From assembly GCA_905200905.1 (NCBI GenBank), contig CAJKMA010000026.1, positions 1-35,514 of the forward strand: a stretch of 35,514 nt of DNA, written 5' to 3'. The notes beneath the pieces were generated by a model. The model was not told where the DNA came from, ran no database searches, and was given only the letters and a program-made list of their open reading frames with translations. The position numbers and the translations under genes are program-made. Each line of letters begins with the position of its first letter. The first letter of the stretch is position 1. This stretch comes from an uncultured Bacillota bacterium. Its GTDB lineage: Bacteria; Bacillota; Clostridia; Lachnospirales; Lachnospiraceae. Positions 14,604-23,827 of the stretch are shown here, piece by piece.

Positions 14604-15698
14604 ATGAAAAAGAAATCTTATTTTCTGATCCTATTACTGGCTTTTTCCCTTCTTTTCCTTGCAGGATGCGCTGGAAAAGAAGAACGAGCCGTGAAGAAAA
14701 CAGTAAAAGCTCAATTGGAACAATTAAAGGATTTTGACACTGGTGTTGTGCAAGACGTTCTTTCTACCGGAGAAATACTTCCTGAGAAATTACAAGATGA
14801 AACACTTTCTCAAGAGTTGGCTGATATTTATTCCTTATTTTATCAGAAATTTTCCTATCGCATCAAAGATGTTTCTGTGAAAGAAAATCAGGCACATGTA
14901 ACCGCAAAAATTAAAACCCTAGATTCCAAAGCCCTTGCAACGGATTTTTCTAAAGCCGCATTAAAAGAACATATTAAAACCAGTGTTTCTTCTTCAGAGA
15001 CTTTCACTTTAGAAGACTCCTATCTTCTTTTAAAAGACTTGATGAAATCTAAAGAATATGAGACTGTGTCTCTCACTGCTGATATCCAGCTAAAAAAGAC
15101 CAAAAAGGGCTGGGAAATTGTTTCTACCCAGGAACTAGACAATGCACTTACTGGAAATTTTCTAAAATATACCACAGATGCAAAGCTTCTAAGCCCAAAG
15201 GACATTGTAAAAGTCCATTTTGATACAATGAAAAGCTTCAGCCCCCAGGATTTACGTGCTTATCTGCACTTAGATTCTATTCTGAATACGGATCAGCAAT
15301 ACCAGACTTCTCTTGGAGAAGTTCTTGCCGAACAAATCAGTAAACATTTTCGTTACAAAATATTAAAGGAAACCTCAGACAGCACGCAAGCAGTGGTGCA
15401 GGTATCGATCACAAGTGTAGATTTTCACAGCATTATAAATTCCTACAAAAAAAAGGCTTCCAAATGGCTAAAAACTTCTGATGCCCTCTCTGCAGGTACT
15501 CAGGGTCGTCGGGAAAAGGAACGTGAAATCCTGATTTCCTGTATTGAGAAAAACAAAAAAACATCTTCCCAGAAACTGGAGATTCATCTAGTCAATGATG
15601 GGGTAAACTGGAAAATACAGATGGATGACGAGATTTCTAATGCACTCTTTGGAGACGCAAAAAATGCTATAAACGAGATTTCTAAGGACGTGGAATAA
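14604..15698 (+). CDS. Lipoprotein with two copies of an NTF2-like domain
   Basis: A 364-residue lipoprotein of no family I can name. A short basic N-terminus, a hydrophobic core and the lipobox LAGC (Cys22) mark it for lipid attachment and exposure on the outer face of the membrane. The mature chain repeats itself: FSYRIKDVSVKENQAHV (83-99) corresponds to FRYKILKETSDSTQAVV (249-265), and GWEIVSTQELDNALTGN (169-185) to NWKIQMDDEISNALFGD (335-351). Each half has the helix-then-sheet outline of NTF2-like domains such as DUF5105/DUF4878, a fold-level guess. GGGAG lies before ATG 14604. It is monocistronic, divergent from the exporter operon and closed by a strong terminator. A role as sensor or accessory to the exporter is only suggested by position. 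Confidence 0.75.
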   Translation: MKKKSYFLILLLAFSLLFLAGCAGKEERAVKKTVKAQLEQLKDFDTGVVQDVLSTGEILPEKLQDETLSQELADIYSLFYQKFSYRIKDVSVKENQAHVTAKIKTLDSKALATDFSKAALKEHIKTSVSSSETFTLEDSYLLLKDLMKSKEYETVSLTADIQLKKTKKGWEIVSTQELDNALTGNFLKYTTDAKLLSPKDIVKVHFDTMKSFSPQDLRAYLHLDSILNTDQQYQTSLGEVLAEQISKHFRYKILKETSDSTQAVVQVSITSVDFHSIINSYKKKASKWLKTSDALSAGTQGRREKEREILISCIEKNKKTSSQKLEIHLVNDGVNWKIQMDDEISNALFGDAKNAINEISKDVE

Positions 15699-15710
15699 TA
15701 TTTGATATAA

Positions 15711-15747
15711 AAAAACCAGAGAGCGAATGTTGAACTCTCTGGTTTTT
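15711..15747. terminator. Terminator shared by the convergent lipoprotein and aspS genes
   Basis: A perfect 13-bp stem (15711-15723 with 15735-15747: AAAAACCAGAGAG / CTCTCTGGTTTTT) with an 11-nt loop. A-run and T-run flanks make it work on both strands; it lies 12 bp past the lipoprotein stop and 3 bp past the aspS stop. Confidence 0.93.
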
Positions 15748-15750
15748 CTT

Positions 15751-17544
15751 TTATTCTTCTGTTATTTCTCTAATGGAAATTCCCAGTTCTTCTAACTGCT
15801 TCTCATCTACTACATCCGGTGCTTCCGACATAAGACAGGAAGCATCTTTCACCTTTGGAAAGGCAATGACTTCGCGGATAGAATCCACTTTTGCCATAAG
15901 CATAACCAGACGATCCAGTCCATATGCCAGTCCTGCATGAGGGGGAACCCCGTATTTAAACGCATCCAGAAGGAAACCAAACTGTTTCTGTGCTTCTTCT
16001 GGCGTAAATCCAATAACCTCAAACATTTTACTCTGAATATCGTCCTGGAAGATTCTCACAGAACCACCGCCGATTTCATTTCCATTTAAAACAATATCAT
16101 ACGCTTTTGCACGTACACGTCCTGGATCTGTATCTAAATACTGTAAATCCTCTTCCATGGGCATGGTAAACGGATGATGCATGGCCATGAATCTCTCTTC
16201 CTCTTCAGACCACTCCAGAAGCGGGAACTCTGTAATCCATACAAAACGGTACTCATTTTTGTCCAGAAGCTCCATCTGTTTTGCCAATTCCAGACGAAGA
16301 GCGCCCAATACATCCCATACCAGCTTGGTTTTATCTGCTGCAAAGAGAAGCAAATCTCCATTCTGTCCATCCATGGCTTTTATCAGAGCTGCCATTTCCT
16401 CTTCCTTCATAAATTTTGCAAAAGAAGATTTTACAGCTCCATCTTCCCCAAGGGCAATGTATGCAAGACCTTTGGCACCATATCCTTTGGCAAACTCTAC
16501 CAATTTATCAATTTTCTTACGTGGCATAGTACCTTGTCCCTTAGCATTAATACCGCGGACACTGCCTCCCTGCTCCAGGGCATTTTTAAATACCACAAAC
16601 TCACAATCTTTTACCACTTCTGAGACATCGGTAAGTTCCATTCCAAAACGCAAATCTGGCTTATCAGAGCCAAAACGGTTCATGGCTTCTATCCAAGTCA
16701 TTCTCTGAATTGGCAGCTGTACTTCTACTCCTAATACTTCTTTAAACAAAAATGCCAGCATTCTCTCATTAACATCCAGCACGTCCTCTACATCCACAAA
16801 AGATAATTCCATATCAATCTGGGTAAATTCCGGCTGACGGTCTGCACGCAAATCCTCATCTCTGTAACATCTTGCCAGCTGGAAATAACGATCATATCCA
16901 GAACACATTAAAAGCTGTTTAAAAATCTGAGGAGACTGTGGAAGCGCGTAAAAGCTGCCTGGATGTACGCGGCTTGGTACCAGATAATCCCTAGCACCCT
17001 CCGGTGTACTCTTGATCAATGTTGGCGTCTCAATCTCCAAAAATCCTTCTTTTGCAAGGAACTGACGCACCAGGGTAGAAACCTGAGAGCGAAGCATCAT
17101 ATTTCTCTGCAAATCAGGTCTTCTAAGATCCAGATAACGGTATTTTAAACGTACCTCATCTCTTGTTTTGCTATTTTCCTCAATCGGGAAAGGAGGTGTC
17201 TCAGCTTCTGACAAAATACGAAGCTCTGTGGCCCGAACTTCGATTTCTCCTGTAAGAAGGTTTGGATTCACTGCACCGGAACGTGCTTCCACATGACCCT
17301 TAACTGCAATAACAAACTCACTTCTTAAACGTCCAGCCTTCTCAAATCCTTGTTCATCAATTTCCCCGTTTTCAAAGATAATCTGCATGATTCCAGAGCG
17401 GTCTCTTAAATCAACAAATACAATTCCGCCTTTGTTACGGCTCTTCTGCACCCATCCCATTAAAGTGACTGTGCTTCCAATTTCTGCCTTCGTTACTTCT
17501 GTACATCTGTGGCTTCTTTTCAGCCCTCTCATTGATTCTGCCAT
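15751..17544 (-). CDS. aspS: Aspartyl-tRNA synthetase
   Basis: A 597-residue bacterial-type AspRS of class II, which charges tRNA-Asp. It has the N-terminal OB-fold anticodon-binding domain (1-105, including GWVQKSRNKGGIVFVDLRDRSG), motif 2 as CYRDEDLRADRQPEFTQID, the GAD insertion domain characteristic of bacterial enzymes (about 290-420) and motif 3 GLAYGLDRLVML near the end. Length is normal. Whether it also charges tRNA-Asn cannot be decided here. ATG at 17544 follows AAAGGAG that overlaps the hisS stop; it is the last gene of the long operon and ends on the terminator at 15711-15747. Confidence 0.97.
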   Translation of the reverse strand: MAESMRGLKRSHRCTEVTKAEIGSTVTLMGWVQKSRNKGGIVFVDLRDRSGIMQIIFENGEIDEQGFEKAGRLRSEFVIAVKGHVEARSGAVNPNLLTGEIEVRATELRILSEAETPPFPIEENSKTRDEVRLKYRYLDLRRPDLQRNMMLRSQVSTLVRQFLAKEGFLEIETPTLIKSTPEGARDYLVPSRVHPGSFYALPQSPQIFKQLLMCSGYDRYFQLARCYRDEDLRADRQPEFTQIDMELSFVDVEDVLDVNERMLAFLFKEVLGVEVQLPIQRMTWIEAMNRFGSDKPDLRFGMELTDVSEVVKDCEFVVFKNALEQGGSVRGINAKGQGTMPRKKIDKLVEFAKGYGAKGLAYIALGEDGAVKSSFAKFMKEEEMAALIKAMDGQNGDLLLFAADKTKLVWDVLGALRLELAKQMELLDKNEYRFVWITEFPLLEWSEEEERFMAMHHPFTMPMEEDLQYLDTDPGRVRAKAYDIVLNGNEIGGGSVRIFQDDIQSKMFEVIGFTPEEAQKQFGFLLDAFKYGVPPHAGLAYGLDRLVMLMAKVDSIREVIAFPKVKDASCLMSEAPDVVDEKQLEELGISIREITEE

Positions 17545-17558
17545 GGTATTGAACTCCT

Positions 17559-18818
17559 TTATAATTCTGTATCATTGTAAATTTCTTCAATCACAGAATA
17601 ACCTTCCTGCTCCAACTGTTCTTTCTGGAATTTCTTATTCTTCTTTGCATATACAATATTTACACTCTGTCCTTCGCTTCTTTCCTCTCCGGCTTTTTTC
17701 ATGACCTGGAGAAGTTTTTCGCTGGAGAGTTTCTTGTCCAGAAGATATGCCTTCTTTGCCTTTGCACCTGGTACCTGGAAGCCTTTTTCCATAAGCAGCA
17801 TAACAATTCGCTCAAATCCAATGGAAAATCCGGTTGCCGGTGTAGGTGTTCCTGTAAATTTGCCAATCATCTCGTCATAACGTCCGCCGCCGCCTACGCT
17901 TCCTGCAAAACCATCAATGGAAATCTCAAAAATCGGACCTGTGTAGTAAGACATTCCACGGACCAGTGTTGGATCAAACTCCAAGTTAAAATTAGCTGTT
18001 TTTGCTTGCATTACGCTTTCAATAATGGTAGTCAGGTCATCTGCAACTTTAGGTTCTAAGAAGCCTTCCAGTTTTTCTTTACAGAACTGCACGCCTTCTA
18101 TACCAGAACCCATTGTCTTAAATAATTCAATATATTTTGCAATGCCGTCCTTCTCGTAGCCAGCTTCCTCAAGTTCCGCTGCCACACCTTCCAGACCAAT
18201 TTTATCCATTTTATCCAGAATAATAAATACCTGAGTAAAAGATTCTTCCGGAAAACCACTGTAAGCTGCCATGGCTTTTAAAATTCGGCGGTCATTAATA
18301 CGAATGGTAAAGCTGTCAAAATCCAACTTTCCTACCAAAGTAGAAGTCGCCAGGATTACATCAATTTCTGCCAAAAAGGTAGGATCTCCTAAAATATCAA
18401 TATCGCATTGCATAAACTGACGGAAACGACCTCTTTGAGGACGGTCTGCACGGAATACATTTCCAATGTGCAACGCCTTAAAAGGCTGAGGAAGCTCATT
18501 GGCATTGTTAGAATAAAAGCGGCACAGGGGCACAGTAAGGTCATAACGCAATCCGCTGTCTACTAAATCATTTTCCTCTTTTGCTTCATTTATTTTTAAT
18601 TTATCTCCACGCTTTAAAATACGGAAGATCAGCTTTTCATTATCTCCGCCCTGTTTGCTGGTGAGATTTTCAATGTGCTCTACACAAGGAGCCTCCATGG
18701 ATGTAAATCCAAATTGTTTATAAGTATCTTTAATCAATCCAATAACATAATCACGGATTTCCATTTCCCGCGGTAAAATATCCTTCATACCAGTAACTGG
18801 TTTTTTCTTTAACTGCAT
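17559..18818 (-). CDS. hisS: Histidyl-tRNA synthetase, divergent type with a short C-terminal domain
   Basis: A 419-residue class II enzyme for charging tRNA-His. It carries KKKPVTGMKDILP (4-16), motif 2 region FRADRPQRGRFRQFMQCDIDI (122-142), HisA-like LVRGMSYYTGPIFE (285-298) and GGGGRYDEMI (309-318). Two features differ from the common bacterial enzyme: LRYDLTVPLCRF (90-101), as in eukaryotic and archaeal HisRS, replaces the usual LRPEGTA, and RGMSYYTG replaces RGLDYYT. The C-terminal anticodon-binding domain is only about 68 residues. It overlaps the upstream HD-domain gene by 10 bp and is 14 bp from aspS. It is probably the housekeeping enzyme, since hisS-aspS pairing is conserved in Clostridia. 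HisZ is a less likely alternative, since the motif 2 residues are kept. Confidence 0.9.
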   Translation of the reverse strand: MQLKKKPVTGMKDILPREMEIRDYVIGLIKDTYKQFGFTSMEAPCVEHIENLTSKQGGDNEKLIFRILKRGDKLKINEAKEENDLVDSGLRYDLTVPLCRFYSNNANELPQPFKALHIGNVFRADRPQRGRFRQFMQCDIDILGDPTFLAEIDVILATSTLVGKLDFDSFTIRINDRRILKAMAAYSGFPEESFTQVFIILDKMDKIGLEGVAAELEEAGYEKDGIAKYIELFKTMGSGIEGVQFCKEKLEGFLEPKVADDLTTIIESVMQAKTANFNLEFDPTLVRGMSYYTGPIFEISIDGFAGSVGGGGRYDEMIGKFTGTPTPATGFSIGFERIVMLLMEKGFQVPGAKAKKAYLLDKKLSSEKLLQVMKKAGEERSEGQSVNIVYAKKNKKFQKEQLEQEGYSVIEEIYNDTEL

Positions 18819-19378
18819 GATTCCATTTCTCCTCTCTCTTCTTCATTATGAACAACTCTCTGAAATGCCAGAAAAACCTGCATATCAAAATTTTTCACCT
18901 CATCTATCATCATCCGCACTGCCTGAGAAGAAGAAAAGGCATCCCTGTAAGGGCGCTTTTCCGTAAGGGCTGCATAAGTATCACAGATGCGGAGAATACG
19001 GCTTCCCAGAGGGATATTTTCTCCTTCTAGGTTTTCCGGATATCCGCTTCCATCATAATTCTCATGATGATAATAAATGGCTTCCAGAATAAACTTTGAA
19101 TATCCTCTTTCTTTCAAAATTTCATAGCCCAACTGAGTGTGTCTGCGCACATATTTTATCTCCTCGATTACCAGAGGATTTCTGTCACCAGAAACATATC
19201 TGCTCAGACGCAATTTTCCAATGTCATGGAGCATCCCTGCCACAGCCAAATCATAGCACTGCTCTTTTGGAAGCCTAAGCTCCATTCCCACTGCATATGC
19301 CAGATTACTCACTTGTATCCCATGTTTGATTTCTGTTTCCAAGTTATAACGAATTACTTTTCCACTCATTTCAGCCAT
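18809..19378 (-). CDS. HD-GYP-like phosphohydrolase, stand-alone domain
   Basis: A 189-residue single HD domain. The metal-binding HD motif is in AGMLHDIGKLRLS (around 47-59); further downstream are RRHTQLGYEIL (78-88), YYHHENYDGSGYPENL (102-117) and RILRICDTYAALTEKRPYR (126-144), which together match HD-GYP proteins that hydrolyse cyclic di-GMP. There is no receiver, PAS or membrane domain, so any signal input must come from another protein. The gene overlaps hemZ by 13 bp (start MAEMSGKV; the second Met at 19369 is an alternative) and hisS by 10 bp, so it is translated as part of the operon. The substrate is inferred from motifs; no diguanylate cyclase is in the window. Confidence 0.82.
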   Translation of the reverse strand: MAEMSGKVIRYNLETEIKHGIQVSNLAYAVGMELRLPKEQCYDLAVAGMLHDIGKLRLSRYVSGDRNPLVIEEIKYVRRHTQLGYEILKERGYSKFILEAIYYHHENYDGSGYPENLEGENIPLGSRILRICDTYAALTEKRPYRDAFSSSQAVRMMIDEVKNFDMQVFLAFQRVVHNEEERGEMESCS

Positions 19379-20826
19379 GTATCAATCCCGACTCTTTTCC
19401 TTTCAATCATCTCATCAATACGGCTAATGTAATTGGCAACATCCTTTACATTTTCCGCCCGTTCAATGCGCTCTCCATTCTGGAAAACAAATTTGGTAGA
19501 AGCGCCTGCTCCTGCCGCCAGAATTGATTGTTTTTCCTCCATAATAAGTATATTGTAAATTCCAGCTTTGTCAACTTTTGCGTACCCGATATTTTCCAGA
19601 TTTCCGCACATATTTTTCTGGCGGTATAAATAATAGGGTCCCATTTGACACTGATATGCATACTTTATGGCCATGTCCATAATTTCCTGATTATTAATAA
19701 ATTCCATTTCCTCATACTGCTCCTGAAACATACGAAGCCGCGCTGCCCGCTTCACGGCCAGGGAATGCACGGTTAGGCTGTCTGGATCCAGTTTCTTGAT
19801 TTCTTCTAAAGTATGCTGTACATCTTCCTTCTTCTCTCCTGGAAGACCTACAATAATGTCCATATTAATATTATCAAATCCACACTCCCTCGCCAACGCG
19901 AAGGCGTGTCGCGTATCCTCCACAGTATGCTTACGTCCAATGAGTTCCAAGGTTGCCTGATTCATAGTCTGGGGATTTACAGAAATTCTAGTTACTGGAA
20001 ACTTGCGGATTGCCTGGAGTTTTTCACGGGTAATACTGTCTGGACGTCCAGCCTCCACCGTATATTCCTTCACCTGATGCACAGGAAACTTCATACTAAT
20101 ATGTCCCAAAAGCCGTTCCAACTGCTCAGGTTCTAAGGTTGTAGGTGTTCCGCCTCCGATATAAATCGTATCCAGCACCCTATCTTTCATGGCCTCTGCA
20201 ATAAAATCCAGTTCCTTTAACAAAGCATCCAAATATGCATCCACCTGGTCTTTCCACCGCTGCAAAGGAGAAGAACTAAAAGAACAGTATAGACAAATGC
20301 TTGGACAAAAAGGAATGCCCACATACAAGCTATAACCCTTTTCATAATCAATATCTTTTAAGAGTTCCCGTTCCCTGTTGGCAATGGTAATAGCCAGCGC
20401 TGTTTTTTCGTTGCTAGTAAAATAAGTTTTCCGCATATAATCTGCTGCCTGGGCATTACTCATCCCTGATTCAATAAGTCCCATAGCAATTTTGGTAGGA
20501 CGGATTCCCGTAAGATTCCCCCATGGAAGCGTCTGTCCTGTAAGCTGTGACAACAATTTATATAACACTTGTTTTAATTTATTCTTTCTAATTTTCCGGT
20601 TTTCTGTCTCCTCATAGGCTTCCCATCCCTCCAAAAAGGACTCTTCCCATTGAATGCGGATGTATACCTGGGTTCCATAAGTAATGGAAACTAAATGATT
20701 TAAATCTGTCGGCACTTCTTCTTCCTGTACATAAAACATCTGAATCTCTTCTTTTGGAAAAAATGCCTTCAAAAGCGTATAAGCATCATACTCAAATTCT
20801 TTTTGATTAAAGGAAATTCCAATCAT
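19366..20826 (-). CDS. hemZ: Radical SAM coproporphyrinogen III oxidase-like protein HemZ
   Basis: A 486-residue radical SAM protein. The [4Fe-4S]/SAM motif is CPSICLYC (Cys174, Cys178, Cys181), followed by IYIGGGTPTTLE, VEAGRPDSIT and the RISVNPQTMN block typical of the HemN/HemZ group. The N-terminal part of about 160 residues, with the PWGNLTGIRPTK element, marks HemZ as distinct from HemN. HemN-type enzymes decarboxylate coproporphyrinogen III in anaerobic haem synthesis; HemZ homologs in Clostridia without complete haem pathways may act elsewhere, so the true substrate is open. It overlaps the next gene by 13 bp and lies 18 bp after the hydrolase gene. Confidence 0.9.
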   Translation of the reverse strand: MIGISFNQKEFEYDAYTLLKAFFPKEEIQMFYVQEEEVPTDLNHLVSITYGTQVYIRIQWEESFLEGWEAYEETENRKIRKNKLKQVLYKLLSQLTGQTLPWGNLTGIRPTKIAMGLIESGMSNAQAADYMRKTYFTSNEKTALAITIANRERELLKDIDYEKGYSLYVGIPFCPSICLYCSFSSSPLQRWKDQVDAYLDALLKELDFIAEAMKDRVLDTIYIGGGTPTTLEPEQLERLLGHISMKFPVHQVKEYTVEAGRPDSITREKLQAIRKFPVTRISVNPQTMNQATLELIGRKHTVEDTRHAFALARECGFDNINMDIIVGLPGEKKEDVQHTLEEIKKLDPDSLTVHSLAVKRAARLRMFQEQYEEMEFINNQEIMDMAIKYAYQCQMGPYYLYRQKNMCGNLENIGYAKVDKAGIYNILIMEEKQSILAAGAGASTKFVFQNGERIERAENVKDVANYISRIDEMIERKRVGIDTWLK

Positions 20827-20844
20827 ATATCCTTAGTCTCTTTC

Positions 20845-21480
20845 TTATAATAAATATGGATTATGCAGTTTTTCAAATGCTGCATCCGTTGCTTCTCCGT
20901 GTCCCGGATAGATTTCCGTATTTTCTGGTAGTGTTTCCAACAATTCTTTTAGGCTTTGGCGCATACTTCTCATACTGCCCGTAGGTAAATCTGTTCTACC
21001 GCAGCTTCCATAAAATAAGGTATCACCACTTAGACAAACGCCCTCTTCTTCTATCCAGTAACAACAGGATCCTGTAGTATGTCCAGGAGTAAGCAGGGTT
21101 TTTACGAAAAAACCTGCCAGTTCCAACTTCTCGCCATGGTCCACATAAACATCTGCCTTCACAGTATACGGCTTCCCTGACCAGGCAGCAGACAAATTCT
21201 CTGTAGTATCTAAAAGTAGATGTTCCTCCTCTTTGGCTGCATAAATGGGAATCTGATAATGGCTTCGCAATTCATTCGCTGCACACATGTGGTCATAATG
21301 TCCATGTGTAAGCAAAATCCCCACCGGATGTCCCGAAAGCTGCTGCACTGCATTGATAATTCGCTCTGGTTCTGCACCTGGATCCACAATAATCATTTCA
21401 TCTGTATCATTGTGTTTCAAAAAATAGCAATTCGTGGAAACCGGCCCTACCACAAGACCTCTTAAAATTAAATTTTTCAT
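20845..21480 (-). CDS. Metallo-beta-lactamase-fold hydrolase, glyoxalase II-like
   Basis: A 211-residue hydrolase with the full metal site: THGHYDH (about 59-65), GHTTGS (about 133-138), SGDTLF (about 150-155) and PGHGE near 193-197. This is the YcbL/glyoxalase II-like subgroup, which cleaves thioesters such as acyl-glutathione or other thiol esters; the true substrate is unknown in a clostridial cell without glutathione. The ATG has AAGGAG overlapping the region just after the rel stop, with a gap of 9 bp. The rel-hydrolase-hemZ order is conserved in Clostridia to my knowledge. Confidence 0.88.
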   Translation of the reverse strand: MKNLILRGLVVGPVSTNCYFLKHNDTDEMIIVDPGAEPERIINAVQQLSGHPVGILLTHGHYDHMCAANELRSHYQIPIYAAKEEEHLLLDTTENLSAAWSGKPYTVKADVYVDHGEKLELAGFFVKTLLTPGHTTGSCCYWIEEEGVCLSGDTLFYGSCGRTDLPTGSMRSMRQSLKELLETLPENTEIYPGHGEATDAAFEKLHNPYLL

Positions 21481-21489
21481 AACTACTCC

Positions 21490-23793
21490 TTAACCGGCAG
21501 TACGCTCGATATCCTTTACGCTTTCTATCTGCCGTAGTTTTTCAATTACATTATTCAATTCTTCCTTACTTCCTACTTCAAAGGAAATATTAATAGTAGC
21601 AATTCCCTGTTTACTGGTTCTTGTGTTTAAAGAGGAAATATCAATCTTACGCTCTGTAAATAATTTTGAAATATCTACAATAAGACCTGTCCGGTTGTAT
21701 GCATAAATATTTAAATCTGCAATATAACGCTCTCCTGTAGCCTGTTCTGGAACTTGCCATTCTGCATCAATCAGACGATTTCTGTCTTCTGCATTCATAT
21801 TCATGACATTGATACAATCCGTTCTATGAATGGTGACACCACGGCCTCTGGTTACATATCCAACAATTTCGTCCCCTGGAATTGGATTACAACATTTAGA
21901 AAACCGCACTGCCACATCATGGATTCCCTTTACAACAATGCCGCCTTTACTCTTTGCAATGCGAAGTTTTTCCTTCTTTTCTGCAGTAGCCTCCAACACT
22001 TTAGCATCTGTGATTTCAGCCTTATGATCTTTGTTATAAACCTCTTGGAGCTTGTTAAGAATCTGACCTTCTTTCAACCCACCATGTCCAAGGGCTGCAA
22101 GCACGGAATCCCAGTCCCTGAATCCGTATTTTTTCATCACAGCTTCCTGGTATTTTGGCTTCTGAATTTCTCCCAGATTCACACCTTTTACTTTGGCATA
22201 TTGAGCCAACATTTCCTTGCCTTTTAAAATATTATCAACCTTTAGTTCTTGTTTAAACCATTGGTTAATTTTATTTTTTGCCTGGGTACTCTTCACCACC
22301 TTCAGCCAGTCACGGCTGGGACCTTTGGAGTTTTGAGAAGTAATGATTTCCACACGGTCCCCGTTTTTAATCACATATTCAATGGGAACTAATTTTCCGT
22401 TTACTCTGGCTCCAACCATCTTATTTCCCACTGCACTATGAACATTATAGGCAAAATCAATAGGCGTAGATCCATTTGGCAGTGTTTTTACATCTCCTGC
22501 AGGGGTAAAACAGTACACACTTTCTGAAAACAAGTCCAAATCACTTTTTAGCAAGCTCAGGAATTCTTTATTATCAGACATATCCTTCTGCCATTCCAGA
22601 ATCTGACGCAACCAGCTCATTTTTTCCTCTTCCGACTGTGTGACACTAAGTTTTCCATTGTTGGATACTTCTTTGTATTTCCAATGGGCAGCAATACCGT
22701 ATTCTGCAGTCCTATGCATCTCAAAAGTACGAATCTGAATTTCAAAGGGCTGTCCGTTTGGTCCAATTAACGTGGTATGCAAAGACTGGTACATATTGGG
22801 TTTTGGCATAGCAATATAGTCTTTAAACCGCCCGGGAATTGGTTTATACATTTCGTGAATAATTCCAAGAGCTGCATAACAATCCCTGACAGTGTCTACA
22901 ATAATTCTTACAGCAAATAAATCATAAATCTGATCCAGGGTTTTATCCTGATTGACCATCTTTTTATAAATACTGAAAAAATGCTTAATTCTTCCATCTA
23001 TTTGAGCCCTAATTCCTGCTTTTTCAATATGAGTCCGTACTTCCCCTACCACTTGGTCAATAAATGCCTGTCTCTCACTTTTCTTTAAATTAATTTTTTC
23101 AACTAATTCATAGTATACCTCTGGCTTCAAATATTTTAAAGAAAGATCATCCAGCTCAATTTTTACTTTGGAAATACCAAGACGCTGGGCAATAGGAGCA
23201 TAAATATCCATGGTCTCTCTGGCTTTTTCCTTTTGCTTATGAGGAGGCATATATTTCAAAGTTCTCATATTATGAAGGCGGTCAGCCAGTTTAATTAAAA
23301 TAACACGGATATCTTTTGCCATTGCCAGAAACATCTTTCTCAGATTTTCTGCCTGTACTTCTACTTTATCAGCTGAATAATTCAACTGTCCCAGTTTGGT
23401 AACCCCATCTACCAAAAGCTCTACCTCTGCATTAAACTCCTGGCAAATTTCCTCACTGGTCATTACCGTATCTTCCACTACATCGTGAAGAAGTCCTGCA
23501 ACAATGGTTTCCTTATCCAGCTCTAGGTCTGCCAAAATAATACCTACGCAGAGGGGATGAATAATATAGGGTTCTCCCGATTTTCTTGTCTGTCCTTTAT
23601 GTGCATTATTGGCAATATGAAATGCCTTTTCAATCATGGAAATATCGGCAGACGGATGGTATTTCCTGACACTTGTAATTAATTCTTTATATAAAACTTC
23701 CGGACTGGTAAAATCATCCATGGATTTTACACTTGCGTCAGCCTTTTTTACAATTTCTTCCGCCTGCAAAGTAGTTTCCTTTTTTTCTTCCAT
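21490..23793 (-). CDS. rel: Bifunctional (p)ppGpp synthetase/hydrolase Rel
   Basis: A 767-residue long Rel protein, which makes and degrades the alarmone (p)ppGpp during amino-acid starvation. Domains in order: HD hydrolase (about 45-155, motif LLHDVVED), synthetase (about 235-345, with GRIKHFFSIYKKM and RDCYAALGIIHEMYKPIPGRFKDYIA), TGS (about 415-475, SVYCFTPAGDVKTLP), a Cys/His-containing region (VRFSKCCNPIPGDEIVGY) and a C-terminal ACT domain (about 695-765). The HD domain looks intact, so it should both make and destroy the alarmone. ATG at 23793 has GAGGTG 10 nt away; a TTG two codons upstream is too close to it. It sits beside apt and tRNA synthetase genes, fitting a starvation-response cluster. 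Confidence 0.95.
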   Translation of the reverse strand: MEEKKETTLQAEEIVKKADASVKSMDDFTSPEVLYKELITSVRKYHPSADISMIEKAFHIANNAHKGQTRKSGEPYIIHPLCVGIILADLELDKETIVAGLLHDVVEDTVMTSEEICQEFNAEVELLVDGVTKLGQLNYSADKVEVQAENLRKMFLAMAKDIRVILIKLADRLHNMRTLKYMPPHKQKEKARETMDIYAPIAQRLGISKVKIELDDLSLKYLKPEVYYELVEKINLKKSERQAFIDQVVGEVRTHIEKAGIRAQIDGRIKHFFSIYKKMVNQDKTLDQIYDLFAVRIIVDTVRDCYAALGIIHEMYKPIPGRFKDYIAMPKPNMYQSLHTTLIGPNGQPFEIQIRTFEMHRTAEYGIAAHWKYKEVSNNGKLSVTQSEEEKMSWLRQILEWQKDMSDNKEFLSLLKSDLDLFSESVYCFTPAGDVKTLPNGSTPIDFAYNVHSAVGNKMVGARVNGKLVPIEYVIKNGDRVEIITSQNSKGPSRDWLKVVKSTQAKNKINQWFKQELKVDNILKGKEMLAQYAKVKGVNLGEIQKPKYQEAVMKKYGFRDWDSVLAALGHGGLKEGQILNKLQEVYNKDHKAEITDAKVLEATAEKKEKLRIAKSKGGIVVKGIHDVAVRFSKCCNPIPGDEIVGYVTRGRGVTIHRTDCINVMNMNAEDRNRLIDAEWQVPEQATGERYIADLNIYAYNRTGLIVDISKLFTERKIDISSLNTRTSKQGIATINISFEVGSKEELNNVIEKLRQIESVKDIERTAG

Positions 23794-23827
23794 ATCCAAC
23801 CATCACCTCTTTTATCCACGAACCCTT

